Origin: Sorangiineae bacterium NIC37A_2
GTDB lineage: Bacteria; Myxococcota_A; Polyangia; Polyangiales; Polyangiaceae
DNA: 44,334 bases
Assembly (NCBI GenBank): GCA_002085155.1
Contig: NASX01000041.1
Coordinates: 1-44,334, forward strand
Direction: 5' to 3'
A program made the translations under genes and the position numbers. Position 1 is the first letter of the stretch, and the number at the start of each line of letters is the position of its first letter. The notes beneath the pieces were generated by a model. That model ran no database searches and was not told where the DNA came from. It saw only the letters and a program-made list of their open reading frames with translations. Below, in pieces: positions 25,581-34,456 of this stretch.

Positions 25581-26327
25581 ATGAACACCGAGATGAAGAA
25601 GCGAATTTCACAGGCCACCCTCGCAATGCTTGCCGCAAGTGGCTTGGCTGCTCTGGGCTGTCAGGGCACCGTCAACCCCACTGACCCGAAAGTCGCTGAG
25701 ACCGAAGAGGGAAAGATCTGCGAGGGCCCCGACGGGCTCATCGACGACGGTGAGGACAACAACAACGCGACCGCTGTTGTCGCTGGTCGTGGTGGCTACT
25801 GGTACACCTTCGTGGACGACGCAGGCTCGACCGTTTGGCCGACCGCTGGCGCGCACGGCGGTACCTTCGAGATGTCCCCCGGTGGCGCCGAAGGCTCCCA
25901 GTTCGCCGCCCGCTTCAAGGGCAAGATCGGAAACGGCTCCGTGCTGTTCTCCGGCATGGGCATGAACTTCCTCGATCCGAAGGGCCCCTACGACGCGAGC
26001 AAGTACGGCGGTATCTCCTTCTGGGCGAAGAAGGGTCCCGGCTCGACCGGCAAGATCCGCATCAAGATCCCCGACAACAACACGGATCCCGATGGTGGCG
26101 TGTGCACCGAGTGTTTCAATGACTTCGGTATGGACCTGACGCTGACGGAAGAGTGGCAGCGGTTCATCATCCCCTGGTACGCGATGCGCCAGATGCCGGG
26201 TTGGGGCCGTCCGAAGAAGATGAAGATCGACCCGACGACCGTCTACGGTATCCAGGTTCAGGTCAACGAGCCGGGCGCTGACTACGATATCGCTATCGAT
26301 CAGATCCGCTTCACCGGCTGCAAATAA
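25581..26327 (+). CDS. Free-standing carbohydrate-binding lipoprotein
   Basis: This 248-residue lipoprotein (LAALGC, Cys27) carries one beta-jelly-roll domain and no catalytic module. The pattern IDDGED...GRGGYWYTFVDD near residues 54-80, the central GISFWAKK and the ending IAIDQIRF are typical of galactose-binding-fold carbohydrate-binding modules (CBM11- or CIA30-like). It probably holds a polysaccharide at the cell surface next to the GH9 enzymes that flank it. The start is supported by GAGAGGAA 5 nt before ATG. A strong terminator follows. C-ending codons dominate, suggesting high expression. The 254 bp before it hold no gene I can see. Confidence 0.85.
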   Translation: MNTEMKKRISQATLAMLAASGLAALGCQGTVNPTDPKVAETEEGKICEGPDGLIDDGEDNNNATAVVAGRGGYWYTFVDDAGSTVWPTAGAHGGTFEMSPGGAEGSQFAARFKGKIGNGSVLFSGMGMNFLDPKGPYDASKYGGISFWAKKGPGSTGKIRIKIPDNNTDPDGGVCTECFNDFGMDLTLTEEWQRFIIPWYAMRQMPGWGRPKKMKIDPTTVYGIQVQVNEPGADYDIAIDQIRFTGCK

Positions 26328-26344
26328 AGAGCCGATTTTCAGAG

Positions 26345-26383
26345 AGAGGCGAGTCCATAAAGGGCTCGCCTCTTTTCTTTTCA
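26345..26383 (+). terminator. Intrinsic terminator after the carbohydrate-binding lipoprotein
   Basis: AGAGGCGAG (26345-26353) pairs with CTCGCCTCT (26365-26373), a perfect 9-bp stem with an 11-nt loop, followed by a T-rich tail (26373-26381). Confidence 0.9.
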
Positions 26384-26449
26384 CTCAACCGAAGAGGCTT
26401 GGGCCCGTGAGATGATCCCCGGGAAAGAGCCTCGGAAAGACCCTTTGCC

Positions 26450-28753
26450 ATGTTCCGAACCTCGACTCAGCTCCTTCTGATCTCCTCGCTTGTTCTGTCG
26501 CTCTCCGCGTGTCAGCGCAAAGGCGCGAGCGCTCCAGCGGCTGGCGTTGATATCCCCGACGGCCCTCCGCCCGGGGGGAATCTGCTCAAGAACGCGACCT
26601 TTGACGGCGGCAAGAGCGTCCCCTGGACCTCCTCTTTTACGGCTCCTGCCCGGGGCAAAGCCAAGGTCATCGATGGCGCCCTGTGTCTGACGATCGAAGA
26701 TCGCGGGGTGAATCCTTGGGATGCGCAGCTGCGTCATCGGGAGATGGTGGCCCAACAAGGCCACACCTACACCGCGAGCTTCAAGATCTGGGCGAACCAG
26801 ACCTCGATGGGGCGCGTGAAGCTCGGCATGTCCGGGCCGCCCTATGCTGAGTACTGGTACCAGGATGTCCCGCTCACGACCGAGAAGAAGACGGTGCGCT
26901 CGACGTTCACGATGCGCGGCAAGGATGATCCGACGGTCGAGCTCGCGTTCCATTTGGGCGGCAGGCTCGCCCAGAACGCGACGATGCCTCTCGTCGTGTG
27001 CATCGATGATGTCTATCTGAGCGATCCCGAGTTCACGCCGCCGCCCGCGGAGGCAGAGGCGCCCGTCTCGAACGTGCGCGTGAACCAGCTCGGCTACCTC
27101 CTCAAGGGTCCGAAGATCGCGACCTATGTCACCGACAAGAAGGAACCGCTCGCTTACCAGCTGAAAGAAGGCGAGACCGTGGTGGCTTCCGGGGAAACTG
27201 TGCCGTTTGGTCCCGATCCGGCGAGCGGTGACTCTGTGCACACCATCGACTTCTCCGAGGTGAACAAGGAGGGCGAGTTCGTGCTCGTGGTCGGCGACGA
27301 TGTGAGTCCGCCCTTCTCGATCAAGGAGCGACTCTACAGCGAGCTCAAGCGCGACGCGATCAAATACTTCTACCACAATCGGAGCGGCGTGCCGATTGAG
27401 CTGCCTTACGCCGTGGAGGAGCGCTGGACCCGCCCTGCGGGTCATGCCGAAAGTGATAAGGCCGTTCGCTGCGCCCAGGATGCGGGCTGCGACTACAGCT
27501 TGGATGTGAGTGGGGGATGGTACGACGCTGGCGACTTCGGAAAATACGTGGTCAACGGCGGATTTTCGGTCTGGATGCTCCTGAACGCCTGGGAGCGAGC
27601 AGAGCTGAAGAAGACCTCCGCGGCTCTCGGCGACGGAACTCTCCAGATCCCCGAGTCGAAGAACGGGATCCCGGATCTGCTCGACGAAGCCGCCTTCGAG
27701 CTCGATTTCTTCCTGAAGATGCAGGTGCCCGAGGGCAAGCCCCACGCCGGCATGGTCCATCACAAGATCCACGACGTGAACTGGACCGCGCTCGGCCTTC
27801 GTCCTGATGAATCGGAGAAGCAGATGGAGCGCCGGCTGCGTCCGGTGTCGACGGCTGCGACCCTGAACGCAGCGGCCACGCTCGCACAAGGCGCGCGCAT
27901 CTTTGCCCGCTTCGATCCGGCGCGGAGCATGAAGTATCTCGAGGCTGCGCGCCGCGCTTATCGCGCGGCCGAGAAGGAGCCGAAGCTCTTCATTGGTCCC
28001 GAGGACACGACGGGCGGTGGTCCCTACGACGACAAGAATGTGAGCGATGAGTTCTACTGGGCTGAAGTCGAGCTGTTCCTTGCTACCCGGGAGGACGAGT
28101 TCAAAAAGAAGTTCCTGGCGTCCCCGCTTCATCAAGCCTCCGGTCTCGGTGGTGAGGGCTTCTATTGGCGCGAGACAGCAGGACTTGGTCTCTTGAGTCT
28201 CGCGACCCACCGAAACGTTCTCTCTGCGCAAGAGCGGGCCCAGGTGGAGAAGAAGCTCTTGTTCGCGGCGGACCGGCTCCTCGAGATCCAAGCCAAGCAG
28301 GGCTACCGCATCCCGGTCGGCCATGAGCATGGCTACTACTGGGGCTCGAATGGCGCTTTGCTGAATGAGCTCGTGGTGCTCGCTGTCGCTTCCGACATCG
28401 GCCCCGAGGAGAAGTACCGCAAGGCGGCGACGATCGGGTTCGATTATTTGCTGGGAAGGAATGCCCTCGGTCAGTCGTACATCACAGGTTACGGTCATCG
28501 TCCCCTGAAAAACCCTCACCACCGCTTCTGGGCTCACCAAGCGGTCTCGAGCTTCCCTGAGCCGCCGCCCGGAGCCGTCTCAGGCGGCCCGAACAGCCAG
28601 ATCCAAGATCCCTACACGGAGGCTTCTGGTCTCGCGGGCTGCGCGCCCCAGCGCTGCTTCGTCGATCACATCGACGCCTACAGCGTCAACGAGGTCGCGA
28701 TCAACTGGAACGCGGCGCTCGGCTGGTTCGCGATCTATCTCGACGAGAAGTGA
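26450..28753 (+). CDS. GH9 cellulase lipoprotein with N-terminal CBM
   Basis: A 767-residue lipoprotein (LSLSAC, Cys21). Order: CBM4/9-like jelly roll (about 42-200, NLLKNATFDGG ... CIDDVYLSDP), CelD_N Ig-like domain (about 207-298, VNQLGYLLKGPKIATYVTD) and a GH9 catalytic domain (about 300-765). Catalytic Asp block: GGWYDAGDFGKY, with DAGD at 359-362. Catalytic acid: Glu748 in NEVAINWN. The substrate motif NPHHRF is present. The domain order matches processive or endo-acting GH9 enzymes of theme CBM-Ig-GH9. With the CBM lipoprotein upstream and the first GH9 gene it forms a surface cellulase set; the terminator just upstream means it has its own promoter. Confidence 0.93.
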   Translation: MFRTSTQLLLISSLVLSLSACQRKGASAPAAGVDIPDGPPPGGNLLKNATFDGGKSVPWTSSFTAPARGKAKVIDGALCLTIEDRGVNPWDAQLRHREMVAQQGHTYTASFKIWANQTSMGRVKLGMSGPPYAEYWYQDVPLTTEKKTVRSTFTMRGKDDPTVELAFHLGGRLAQNATMPLVVCIDDVYLSDPEFTPPPAEAEAPVSNVRVNQLGYLLKGPKIATYVTDKKEPLAYQLKEGETVVASGETVPFGPDPASGDSVHTIDFSEVNKEGEFVLVVGDDVSPPFSIKERLYSELKRDAIKYFYHNRSGVPIELPYAVEERWTRPAGHAESDKAVRCAQDAGCDYSLDVSGGWYDAGDFGKYVVNGGFSVWMLLNAWERAELKKTSAALGDGTLQIPESKNGIPDLLDEAAFELDFFLKMQVPEGKPHAGMVHHKIHDVNWTALGLRPDESEKQMERRLRPVSTAATLNAAATLAQGARIFARFDPARSMKYLEAARRAYRAAEKEPKLFIGPEDTTGGGPYDDKNVSDEFYWAEVELFLATREDEFKKKFLASPLHQASGLGGEGFYWRETAGLGLLSLATHRNVLSAQERAQVEKKLLFAADRLLEIQAKQGYRIPVGHEHGYYWGSNGALLNELVVLAVASDIGPEEKYRKAATIGFDYLLGRNALGQSYITGYGHRPLKNPHHRFWAHQAVSSFPEPPPGAVSGGPNSQIQDPYTEASGLAGCAPQRCFVDHIDAYSVNEVAINWNAALGWFAIYLDEK

Positions 28754-28767
28754 CAGGAGCTGACCTT

Positions 28768-28796
28768 GCGGCGCTCCCCTTTTTCGGGGGCGCCGC
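28768..28796. terminator. GC-rich hairpin without U-tract
   Basis: GCGGCGCTCCCC and GGGGGCGCCGC pair with one bulge around a short TTTTTC loop, 15 nt after the GH9 stop. There is no T-tail on either side, so it is at best a partial terminator between the convergent GH9 and MFS genes. Confidence 0.45.
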
Positions 28797-28936
28797 AGGC
28801 GCTCGGTCGGCGAGGATGAAGACGTCAGCCGCCGGAGGGCGACGCTCGTTTTCCCTGTCGCGAGCCGCGCGCCTCCGCCTCTTGGGGCGCCGTTTGAAGC
28901 TTCGAAGCGGGCGGCTCGGACAGGCGCGCGCAGCCC

Positions 28937-30220
28937 TTAGGCCGTTTGCTGTTTGGTCTCGTCACCGTAGCCGAAGGCCATCGCCACGAGGCCGAGGGCG
29001 GGCGCAACCGCGACCCACTTGAGCGTCTCGAGGGGGCTGATCCCCGAGCGCACGATGACGCCGACCAAGAAGGGGAAGAAGGCCGTCGCGATCCGGCCGA
29101 AGTTGTAACAGAAGCCCGCTCCCGTTCCGCGAAGGCGCGTCGGGAACAGCTCCGGAAGGTAGAAGGAGAAAGCTCCAAACACGCCGAACACGGTGACTCC
29201 CGTCAGGCCCATCGCGAACATCCGGACGTCCGGCGAGAGCGGGAGCGCGTATGTGGCCCAGACGCCGATGGCGCTGAACCCAAAGTAGATCGCGAACATC
29301 GGCCGGCGTCCGAGGTAGAGCGCCGCGGGGATCGTGAGCAGTGTTCCGATCAGGCCGCCGAGATTGAAGCGGGTGGTGGCGGTGGTGATGTAGGCCGTCT
29401 TCTCGAGGGCGAGCTGGGAAGGATCGGTGTTTGCTGTCTGAGCGAGGTAAGAGGCGACGACGGGCAAAAACGCGCTGCAGGTCCACCAGGTGATGAGCGC
29501 GGTGATCGAGAGGATGAGCGCGCCGATGGTGCGGCGACGAAGCTCCGGCGAAAACAGCTCGCGGATGCGCGGAGCCTTGTCGGATGGAGCCCACTCCTCG
29601 GACTCTTTGACTTTGATGCGGATGAGGAGGGCCACGACCGCCGGGATCAGGCCGGTGAGGAAGACCGCGCGCCAGGAAAGGTCCGGGTTCGAGGCGAGGG
29701 AGTCCATTTGGCGCGTGAACAGGTCGTTCACGAAGGTCGCAAGGAAGAGACCGAAGGGCGCCGATGTGTAGAGCAGCGCTCCGCCCATCACGCGCTTTTC
29801 CCGCGGAAGAGTCTCGGCAACCAGAGACGCTCCTGCGGCCCATTCACCGCCGATACCGAGCGCGGCAATGAAACGGAAACACGCGAGGAAGAGGATGTGC
29901 GGAGAGAAGGCGCAGGCCGCTGTTCCGAGCGCGTAGGTGAGCATCGTCAGAAGCAGCGTCTTGGTTCGCCCGAAGCGGTCAGTAAGCTTGCCGAACACGA
30001 TGCCGCCGATGGCCCAGCCGACGAGCAAGAGGCTCGTGAGGCTGGCGGTCCAGTACATCGTCGTCTTATGGGTCGCGGGATCGCCCGGATCGAGGCCGAG
30101 GAGGTTCGGGATGCAGATGGGCGCGACGAAGTTGAAGAGGAGTCCGTCGAAGACGTCAAAGCCCCAGCCGAGCCAGGCAGCGAAAAGGACGAGCCATTGA
30201 TAACGCGACAAGCCGAACAT
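28937..30220 (-). CDS. MFS transporter, sugar or organic-acid type
   Basis: The 427-residue protein has about 12 hydrophobic helices and MFS signatures: the loop 2-3 motif GKLTDRFGRTK (about 77-87), RFIAALGIGGEW (about 116-127) and PREKR. The N-terminal WLGWGFDVFDGLLFNFV matches the sialate/aromatic-acid:H+ symporter and sugar-porter branch. The substrate cannot be read from sequence. Cellobiose or a cellulose-derived product is attractive because the gene sits between GH9 and GH94 genes, but adjacent genes here are on opposite strands and no operon links them. Confidence 0.85.
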   Translation of the reverse strand: MFGLSRYQWLVLFAAWLGWGFDVFDGLLFNFVAPICIPNLLGLDPGDPATHKTTMYWTASLTSLLLVGWAIGGIVFGKLTDRFGRTKTLLLTMLTYALGTAACAFSPHILFLACFRFIAALGIGGEWAAGASLVAETLPREKRVMGGALLYTSAPFGLFLATFVNDLFTRQMDSLASNPDLSWRAVFLTGLIPAVVALLIRIKVKESEEWAPSDKAPRIRELFSPELRRRTIGALILSITALITWWTCSAFLPVVASYLAQTANTDPSQLALEKTAYITTATTRFNLGGLIGTLLTIPAALYLGRRPMFAIYFGFSAIGVWATYALPLSPDVRMFAMGLTGVTVFGVFGAFSFYLPELFPTRLRGTGAGFCYNFGRIATAFFPFLVGVIVRSGISPLETLKWVAVAPALGLVAMAFGYGDETKQQTA

Positions 30221-30341
30221 AAAGTGCTCCCCATACCAGAGACTGCCCCGGGTTCCCTAGGGCTTTCGGGACGCTCGGAACTCGAAAAATCGGTGCCATT
30301 TTGGCTTGCGGCGACGCGGCAGGTTCGCGAAAACGGGCCGA

Positions 30342-31955
30342 GTGACGACTGACGAGATCCCCCGTCCGAGAGCGGAGAGTGAGGAGCGCTGGAGCTCCAA
30401 GATCGGGGTGATCTTGGCGGTCGCGGGATCGGCCGTCGGGCTTGGAAATTTCCTGCGCTTCCCGGGCCAGGCCGTCGAGAACGGCGGGGGAGCGTTCATG
30501 ATCCCCTATGTGATCGCCCTCGTCTTCCTCGGCATTCCGATCGGCTGGGCTGAGTGGACCATGGCGCGTTACGGTGGTCATAAAGGATTTCACTCAAGCC
30601 CTGCGGTGCTCGGCGCCATCGGAGGGGGCCGAACGACTCGCTACCTCGGCGTGCTCGGTCTGCTCGTGCCTCTCGTCATCTACATGTACTACGTGGTGAT
30701 CGAGACCTGGTGCATGCGCTACGCCTGGGACTACCTGACCGGCGGCATCCAGCTCGGCGACGATCCATCCCGCTTCTCTGAGGGCGCTGGGGATCACTTC
30801 GCTGCGGTATCCGGGGTCCGCGGCACCGGCGCCCATTTCCTCGAACGCCTTGCGCCCTGGATCTTAGTGACGGTCGTGAACGTCTGGTTCGTGGGCCGCG
30901 GAATTTCTAAGGGGATCGAGCGGGTGTCCCGCTTGGGCATGCCGCTTATGGCGCTCTGCGCCTGCATCGTCTTGGGACGTGTTCTGACCCTGGGTACGCC
31001 GGACCCGAACTTCCCTGAAAGGAATGTTCTCGGAGGGCTCGGTTACATGTGGAACCCGAACCTCTCCCAGCTTGCGGACTTCAAGACCTGGCTCGCGGCG
31101 GCGGCTCAGGTCTTCTTCAGTCTCTCGGTCGGCTTCGGCGTCATCATCAACTACGCCTCCTATCTCCGCCGCAAGGACGACGTCGTGCTCTCGGGTCTGA
31201 CCGCGGCATCGACCAACGAGACGTTTGAGGTGGTGTTTGGCGGCCTGATCACGATCCCGGCCGCTTTTATTTTTCTGGGCGCAAGCGGTGCGGCGGGGGG
31301 AACCTTTGGCCTCGGGTTCCAGACCTTGCCGGTCGTGTTTGAGCACATGGGTCCCTCGGGCCGCTTCTTCGGTTTCGTCTGGTTTTTGATGCTCTTTTTG
31401 GCAGCGCTCACGAGCTCGCTCTCGATGCTGCAGCCGGTGGTTGCGTTCGTCTGTGAAGCGCTCGGCGTGTCGCGGGCGCGCGCGGTCGCCTTCACGTCCG
31501 CGCCGGCTTTGCTCGGATCGCTTTGGGTCCTCTATCAGAGCGAAGATCTCGTGGCCCTCGACACGATGGATTTTTGGGTAGGAACCCTGGGAATCTTCCT
31601 GTTCGCCACGGTCCAAATCGTAACCTTCGGCTGGATCTTCGGAGTCGAGCGGGGGATCTCCGAGGCCCATCACGGCGCGCTGATTCGAATTCCACGGGTC
31701 TACCGGTACATCATGAAGTACGTGGCACCGACCTACCTGCTCGTAGTGCTCGTGGGCTTCTGCTTCCAATCGTTGCCCGGCTACGTGCAGGCTATCTTCG
31801 ACAACCATGTGGTTGCCTGGACACTTGCGGGGCTAGCTCTCGTGATCGCGGGCCTCTTGCTCTTGACGAGACAACTTGAGGTGCGCCTCCGGGCGGCCGG
31901 GTTGGATGTCGACGGAGAGTTGGACGAGGTTGCCCCGCCGAGGAGGACGACGTGA
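30342..31955 (+). CDS. Sodium-dependent transporter, NSS family
   Basis: The 537-residue protein belongs to the neurotransmitter:sodium symporter family (LeuT/MetP-like), importing an amino acid with Na+. The helix 1 signature is clear: WSSKIGVILAVAGSAVGLGNFLRFP (within 17-45), and about 12 helices follow. I chose GTG 30342 as start because the extension before it is basic and lacks similarity; a TTG at 30306 is possible. The stop overlaps the next small gene (GTGA). That partner makes the pair resemble MetPS, a methionine/alanine importer, so an amino acid substrate is likely. Confidence 0.92.
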   Translation: MTTDEIPRPRAESEERWSSKIGVILAVAGSAVGLGNFLRFPGQAVENGGGAFMIPYVIALVFLGIPIGWAEWTMARYGGHKGFHSSPAVLGAIGGGRTTRYLGVLGLLVPLVIYMYYVVIETWCMRYAWDYLTGGIQLGDDPSRFSEGAGDHFAAVSGVRGTGAHFLERLAPWILVTVVNVWFVGRGISKGIERVSRLGMPLMALCACIVLGRVLTLGTPDPNFPERNVLGGLGYMWNPNLSQLADFKTWLAAAAQVFFSLSVGFGVIINYASYLRRKDDVVLSGLTAASTNETFEVVFGGLITIPAAFIFLGASGAAGGTFGLGFQTLPVVFEHMGPSGRFFGFVWFLMLFLAALTSSLSMLQPVVAFVCEALGVSRARAVAFTSAPALLGSLWVLYQSEDLVALDTMDFWVGTLGIFLFATVQIVTFGWIFGVERGISEAHHGALIRIPRVYRYIMKYVAPTYLLVVLVGFCFQSLPGYVQAIFDNHVVAWTLAGLALVIAGLLLLTRQLEVRLRAAGLDVDGELDEVAPPRRTT

Positions 31956-32116
31956 CGCCGCTCGGCTGGGTCTTCATGCTGAGCTCGGTGAGCTTCGTCC
32001 TCGGGCTCACGACGTTCTGCTTCTACCGGGTGCTCGTGTCCCACGTGGAGCCCCCGGAGGACGACAACGCGCCGGGGAGAGAAGACGAGCGCTCTCCTTC
32101 TGAGGGTGTCGGCTGA
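31952..32116 (+). CDS. Small single-helix subunit of NSS transporter (MetS-like)
   Basis: This 54-residue protein has a single N-terminal transmembrane helix (about 4-25: LGWVFMLSSVSFVLGLTTFC) followed by FYRVLVS and an acidic tail. It begins with GTG inside the transporter stop codon. Small helical proteins of this form, encoded right after an NSS gene, are known as MetS in Corynebacterium, where both parts are needed for transport. The call rests on position, size and the helix-FYRVL pattern. Confidence 0.78.
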   Translation: MTPLGWVFMLSSVSFVLGLTTFCFYRVLVSHVEPPEDDNAPGREDERSPSEGVG

Positions 32117-32148
32117 GGTTCTGCTCGGGCGGTCCTTTGGAGTCTCTT

Positions 32149-34131
32149 TTACAAGTCGATTTGTCCGCCGATTTCGATCACCCGGTCTGAAGGCAGACCG
32201 AAGAAGGTCGTCGCCTTCGCTGAGTTCCTGAGCAAGAACGCGTAGAGGAACTTGCGCCAGCGAGCCATGCCTCCGCGCTCGGTGAGGCGGAGCGCCTCGC
32301 GCCCGAGGAAGAAGGTCGTGTGGTCGAGGGGCGGGGAGGGGGTGTCGGGCCGCCGCAAAATCTCTGTGAGGTCCGGCTGCTCCATGAAGCCGTAGTGGGC
32401 CACGATGCGAATGAAGCCGTGGCCGAGATCGGTGACGTCAACGCGCTTCGAGACGTCGACATAAGGCACCTGTTCGGTGACCACCGTGAGCAGGATGACC
32501 TGCTTATGAACGACCCGGTTGAAGCGGAAGTTCTGCATGAGCGGCGGCGGGGTGCCGTCCGAGTTGCTGGTCATGAACACCGCCGTCCCGGGAACACGCG
32601 CAGGCATCTCGACGTGCAGAACCTCGACGAAGTCGTCGATGGGGATAATCTCTTCGACGATTCTCTCTGCCACGAGGCCTCGTCCCCGGTGCCAAGTCAG
32701 CATGACCGTGAGCATGGCCGCGCCAACCAAGAGCGGGACCCAGCCGCCCTGGGGGATTTTCAGAACTGTCGACGAGAAGAAGGCCAGATCGACGCAGAAG
32801 AAGATGATCGTGACGCTGAGGGCGAGGGGCGCGCTCCACTTCCAGGCTTTCCGCGCGACCACGTAGGCGAGGGCGGTCGTGATGAGCATGCTGGTCGTGA
32901 CGGCGACGCCATAAGCCGCAGCGAGCCGGGTCGATGACTGGAAGCTCAGGACGAGCAGGATCGTCGAGATCATCAGGACCCAGTTCACGAGCGGCACGTA
33001 GATCTGACCGATCTCGTGGGCGGAGGTGTGCCGGACCTCAAAGCGCGGCAGATAACCGAGCATGGTCGCCTGCCGGGTGACCGAAAATGCTCCGGAGATG
33101 AGCGCTTGTGAGGCGATGATCGTGGCGCAGGTCGAGAGGAGAACCAGCGGTAAGAGGGCCCAGCGGGGCGCGAGGGAGAAGAAGGGGCTCTCGGCGAGCT
33201 CAGGGCTTTGGAGCAGGAGCGCGCCTTGGCCGAGGTAGTTCAATAGGAGCGCGGGGCCGACGAAAAAGAACCAGGAGACCCGGATCGGTTGAGGGCCGAA
33301 ATGACCCATGTCCGCGTAGAGGGCCTCGCCGCCCGTGATGACGAGGAACACCGCCCCGAGCACGACCATGCCGTGGAGGCCGTTCTTCATGAAGAACTGG
33401 ACGGCGTAGACCGGATTCAGCGAGGTGAGGATGCGTGGCTCTTGGAGGAGCTGACCGAGACCGAGGAGCGCGATCGTGCAGAACCAAAGCACCATCACCG
33501 GGCCGAAGATGGCGCCGATTTTTCCCGTGCCCCGCTTTTGGGCCAAAAAGAGCCCGCACAGAAGGAGGCAGGTGATCGGGAGGACAACATGCTCGAGGCG
33601 ACTCGTTACGACCGTGAGGCCTTCGACGGCGGAGAGCACCGAGACCGCCGGGGTGAGCATGCCGTCTCCGTAGAGGAGCGCTGCACCGAAGAGCCCGAGC
33701 AGGATGATGATTTTTTTGCGCCACTTTGCGTCGCTGCCGTGCGTGAGCGCGAGGGCCATCAGCGCGAGCTCACCACCCTCGCCGTGGTTGTCGGCGCGGA
33801 GCACGTAAAGGACGTACTTGATCGAAACCGAGAGCGTCAAAGACCAGAAGATCAGCGAGAGGACGCCGAAGATGTTGGTCTCCGTGACCGGCAGGCCGTG
33901 GGCTCCGGAGAAACACTCGCGGAGCGCGTAGAGAGGGCTCGTGCCGATGTCGCCGTAGACGACGCCGAGCGCGGCAACGCTGAGCGCAATGATGCTCTTG
34001 TGCCCGTGTTCCGAGTGATTCTCCTGATGCGGGGGCTCGGGGGGAGCGCGGTCGTCGGGCGAAGTCGCAGAAGCTTCAGAAGTGGGGGAGGCCGCTGCGT
34101 GAGATGGCCCGTCTGGATTCGAGTCGGTCAT
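32149..34131 (-). CDS. kup: Low-affinity potassium transporter Kup
   Basis: Kup takes up K+ with protons across the inner membrane. The 660-residue protein has the family start ALGVVYGDIGTSPLYALRECF after a disordered, acidic and His-rich N-terminus of about 45 residues, about 12 helices, GGEALYADMGHFG, and a C-terminal cytoplasmic domain of about 150 residues. The ATG at 34131 is preferred because the residues before it show no similarity to Kup. It converges on the NSS-MetS pair with a 32-bp gap and no terminator that I can see. Confidence 0.95.
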   Translation of the reverse strand: MTDSNPDGPSHAAASPTSEASATSPDDRAPPEPPHQENHSEHGHKSIIALSVAALGVVYGDIGTSPLYALRECFSGAHGLPVTETNIFGVLSLIFWSLTLSVSIKYVLYVLRADNHGEGGELALMALALTHGSDAKWRKKIIILLGLFGAALLYGDGMLTPAVSVLSAVEGLTVVTSRLEHVVLPITCLLLCGLFLAQKRGTGKIGAIFGPVMVLWFCTIALLGLGQLLQEPRILTSLNPVYAVQFFMKNGLHGMVVLGAVFLVITGGEALYADMGHFGPQPIRVSWFFFVGPALLLNYLGQGALLLQSPELAESPFFSLAPRWALLPLVLLSTCATIIASQALISGAFSVTRQATMLGYLPRFEVRHTSAHEIGQIYVPLVNWVLMISTILLVLSFQSSTRLAAAYGVAVTTSMLITTALAYVVARKAWKWSAPLALSVTIIFFCVDLAFFSSTVLKIPQGGWVPLLVGAAMLTVMLTWHRGRGLVAERIVEEIIPIDDFVEVLHVEMPARVPGTAVFMTSNSDGTPPPLMQNFRFNRVVHKQVILLTVVTEQVPYVDVSKRVDVTDLGHGFIRIVAHYGFMEQPDLTEILRRPDTPSPPLDHTTFFLGREALRLTERGGMARWRKFLYAFLLRNSAKATTFFGLPSDRVIEIGGQIDL

Positions 34132-34456
34132 CGGTTCTCTATCGAACGTCCGCTTCGACCCATAGTCCACCCGAGGGCATGTCGGAACCACTTTGCCCCA
34201 CAAGACCGGGCACGTGCGGGGAGGGCCGCAGGACCGAACAGTAAGATCTGCCGACCACTCCCCCCATTCGCCCTGAATAACGCGGACTTTTTGGAGGTCA
34301 CCGGCCCCAGCATTGTCGGCCCTCCGGCATCTTTCACGGGCGCGGGGGGAGTGCTAGGAGTCGCCCTGCTTTGTGCCCGGGGCCCGGTTGGCCGCGGCCA
34401 CTGCCAGACTCCTCTCGGCCCTACGAGCGGCCCCGCGAAGAAAGAAAAACTACGTC
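34132..34456. other. Divergent kup/GH94 promoter region
   Basis: The 325-bp gap holds no gene I can support. It must carry the promoters for kup (minus) and the GH94 gene (plus). It includes an AT-richer patch with a TTTTT run (34273-34294). No operator or riboswitch fold is obvious. Confidence 0.4.

Noticed and set aside
26381-28540. 719-codon open frame on the minus strand
   Set aside because: It is the antisense of the GH9 gene. Its protein has no fold signs, and the plus-strand frame carries all GH9 motifs. High GC explains long antisense frames here.
28946-30352. 468-codon plus-strand frame rich in Glu and Arg
   Set aside because: Antisense of the MFS transporter, whose hydrophobic helices give a charged shadow protein.
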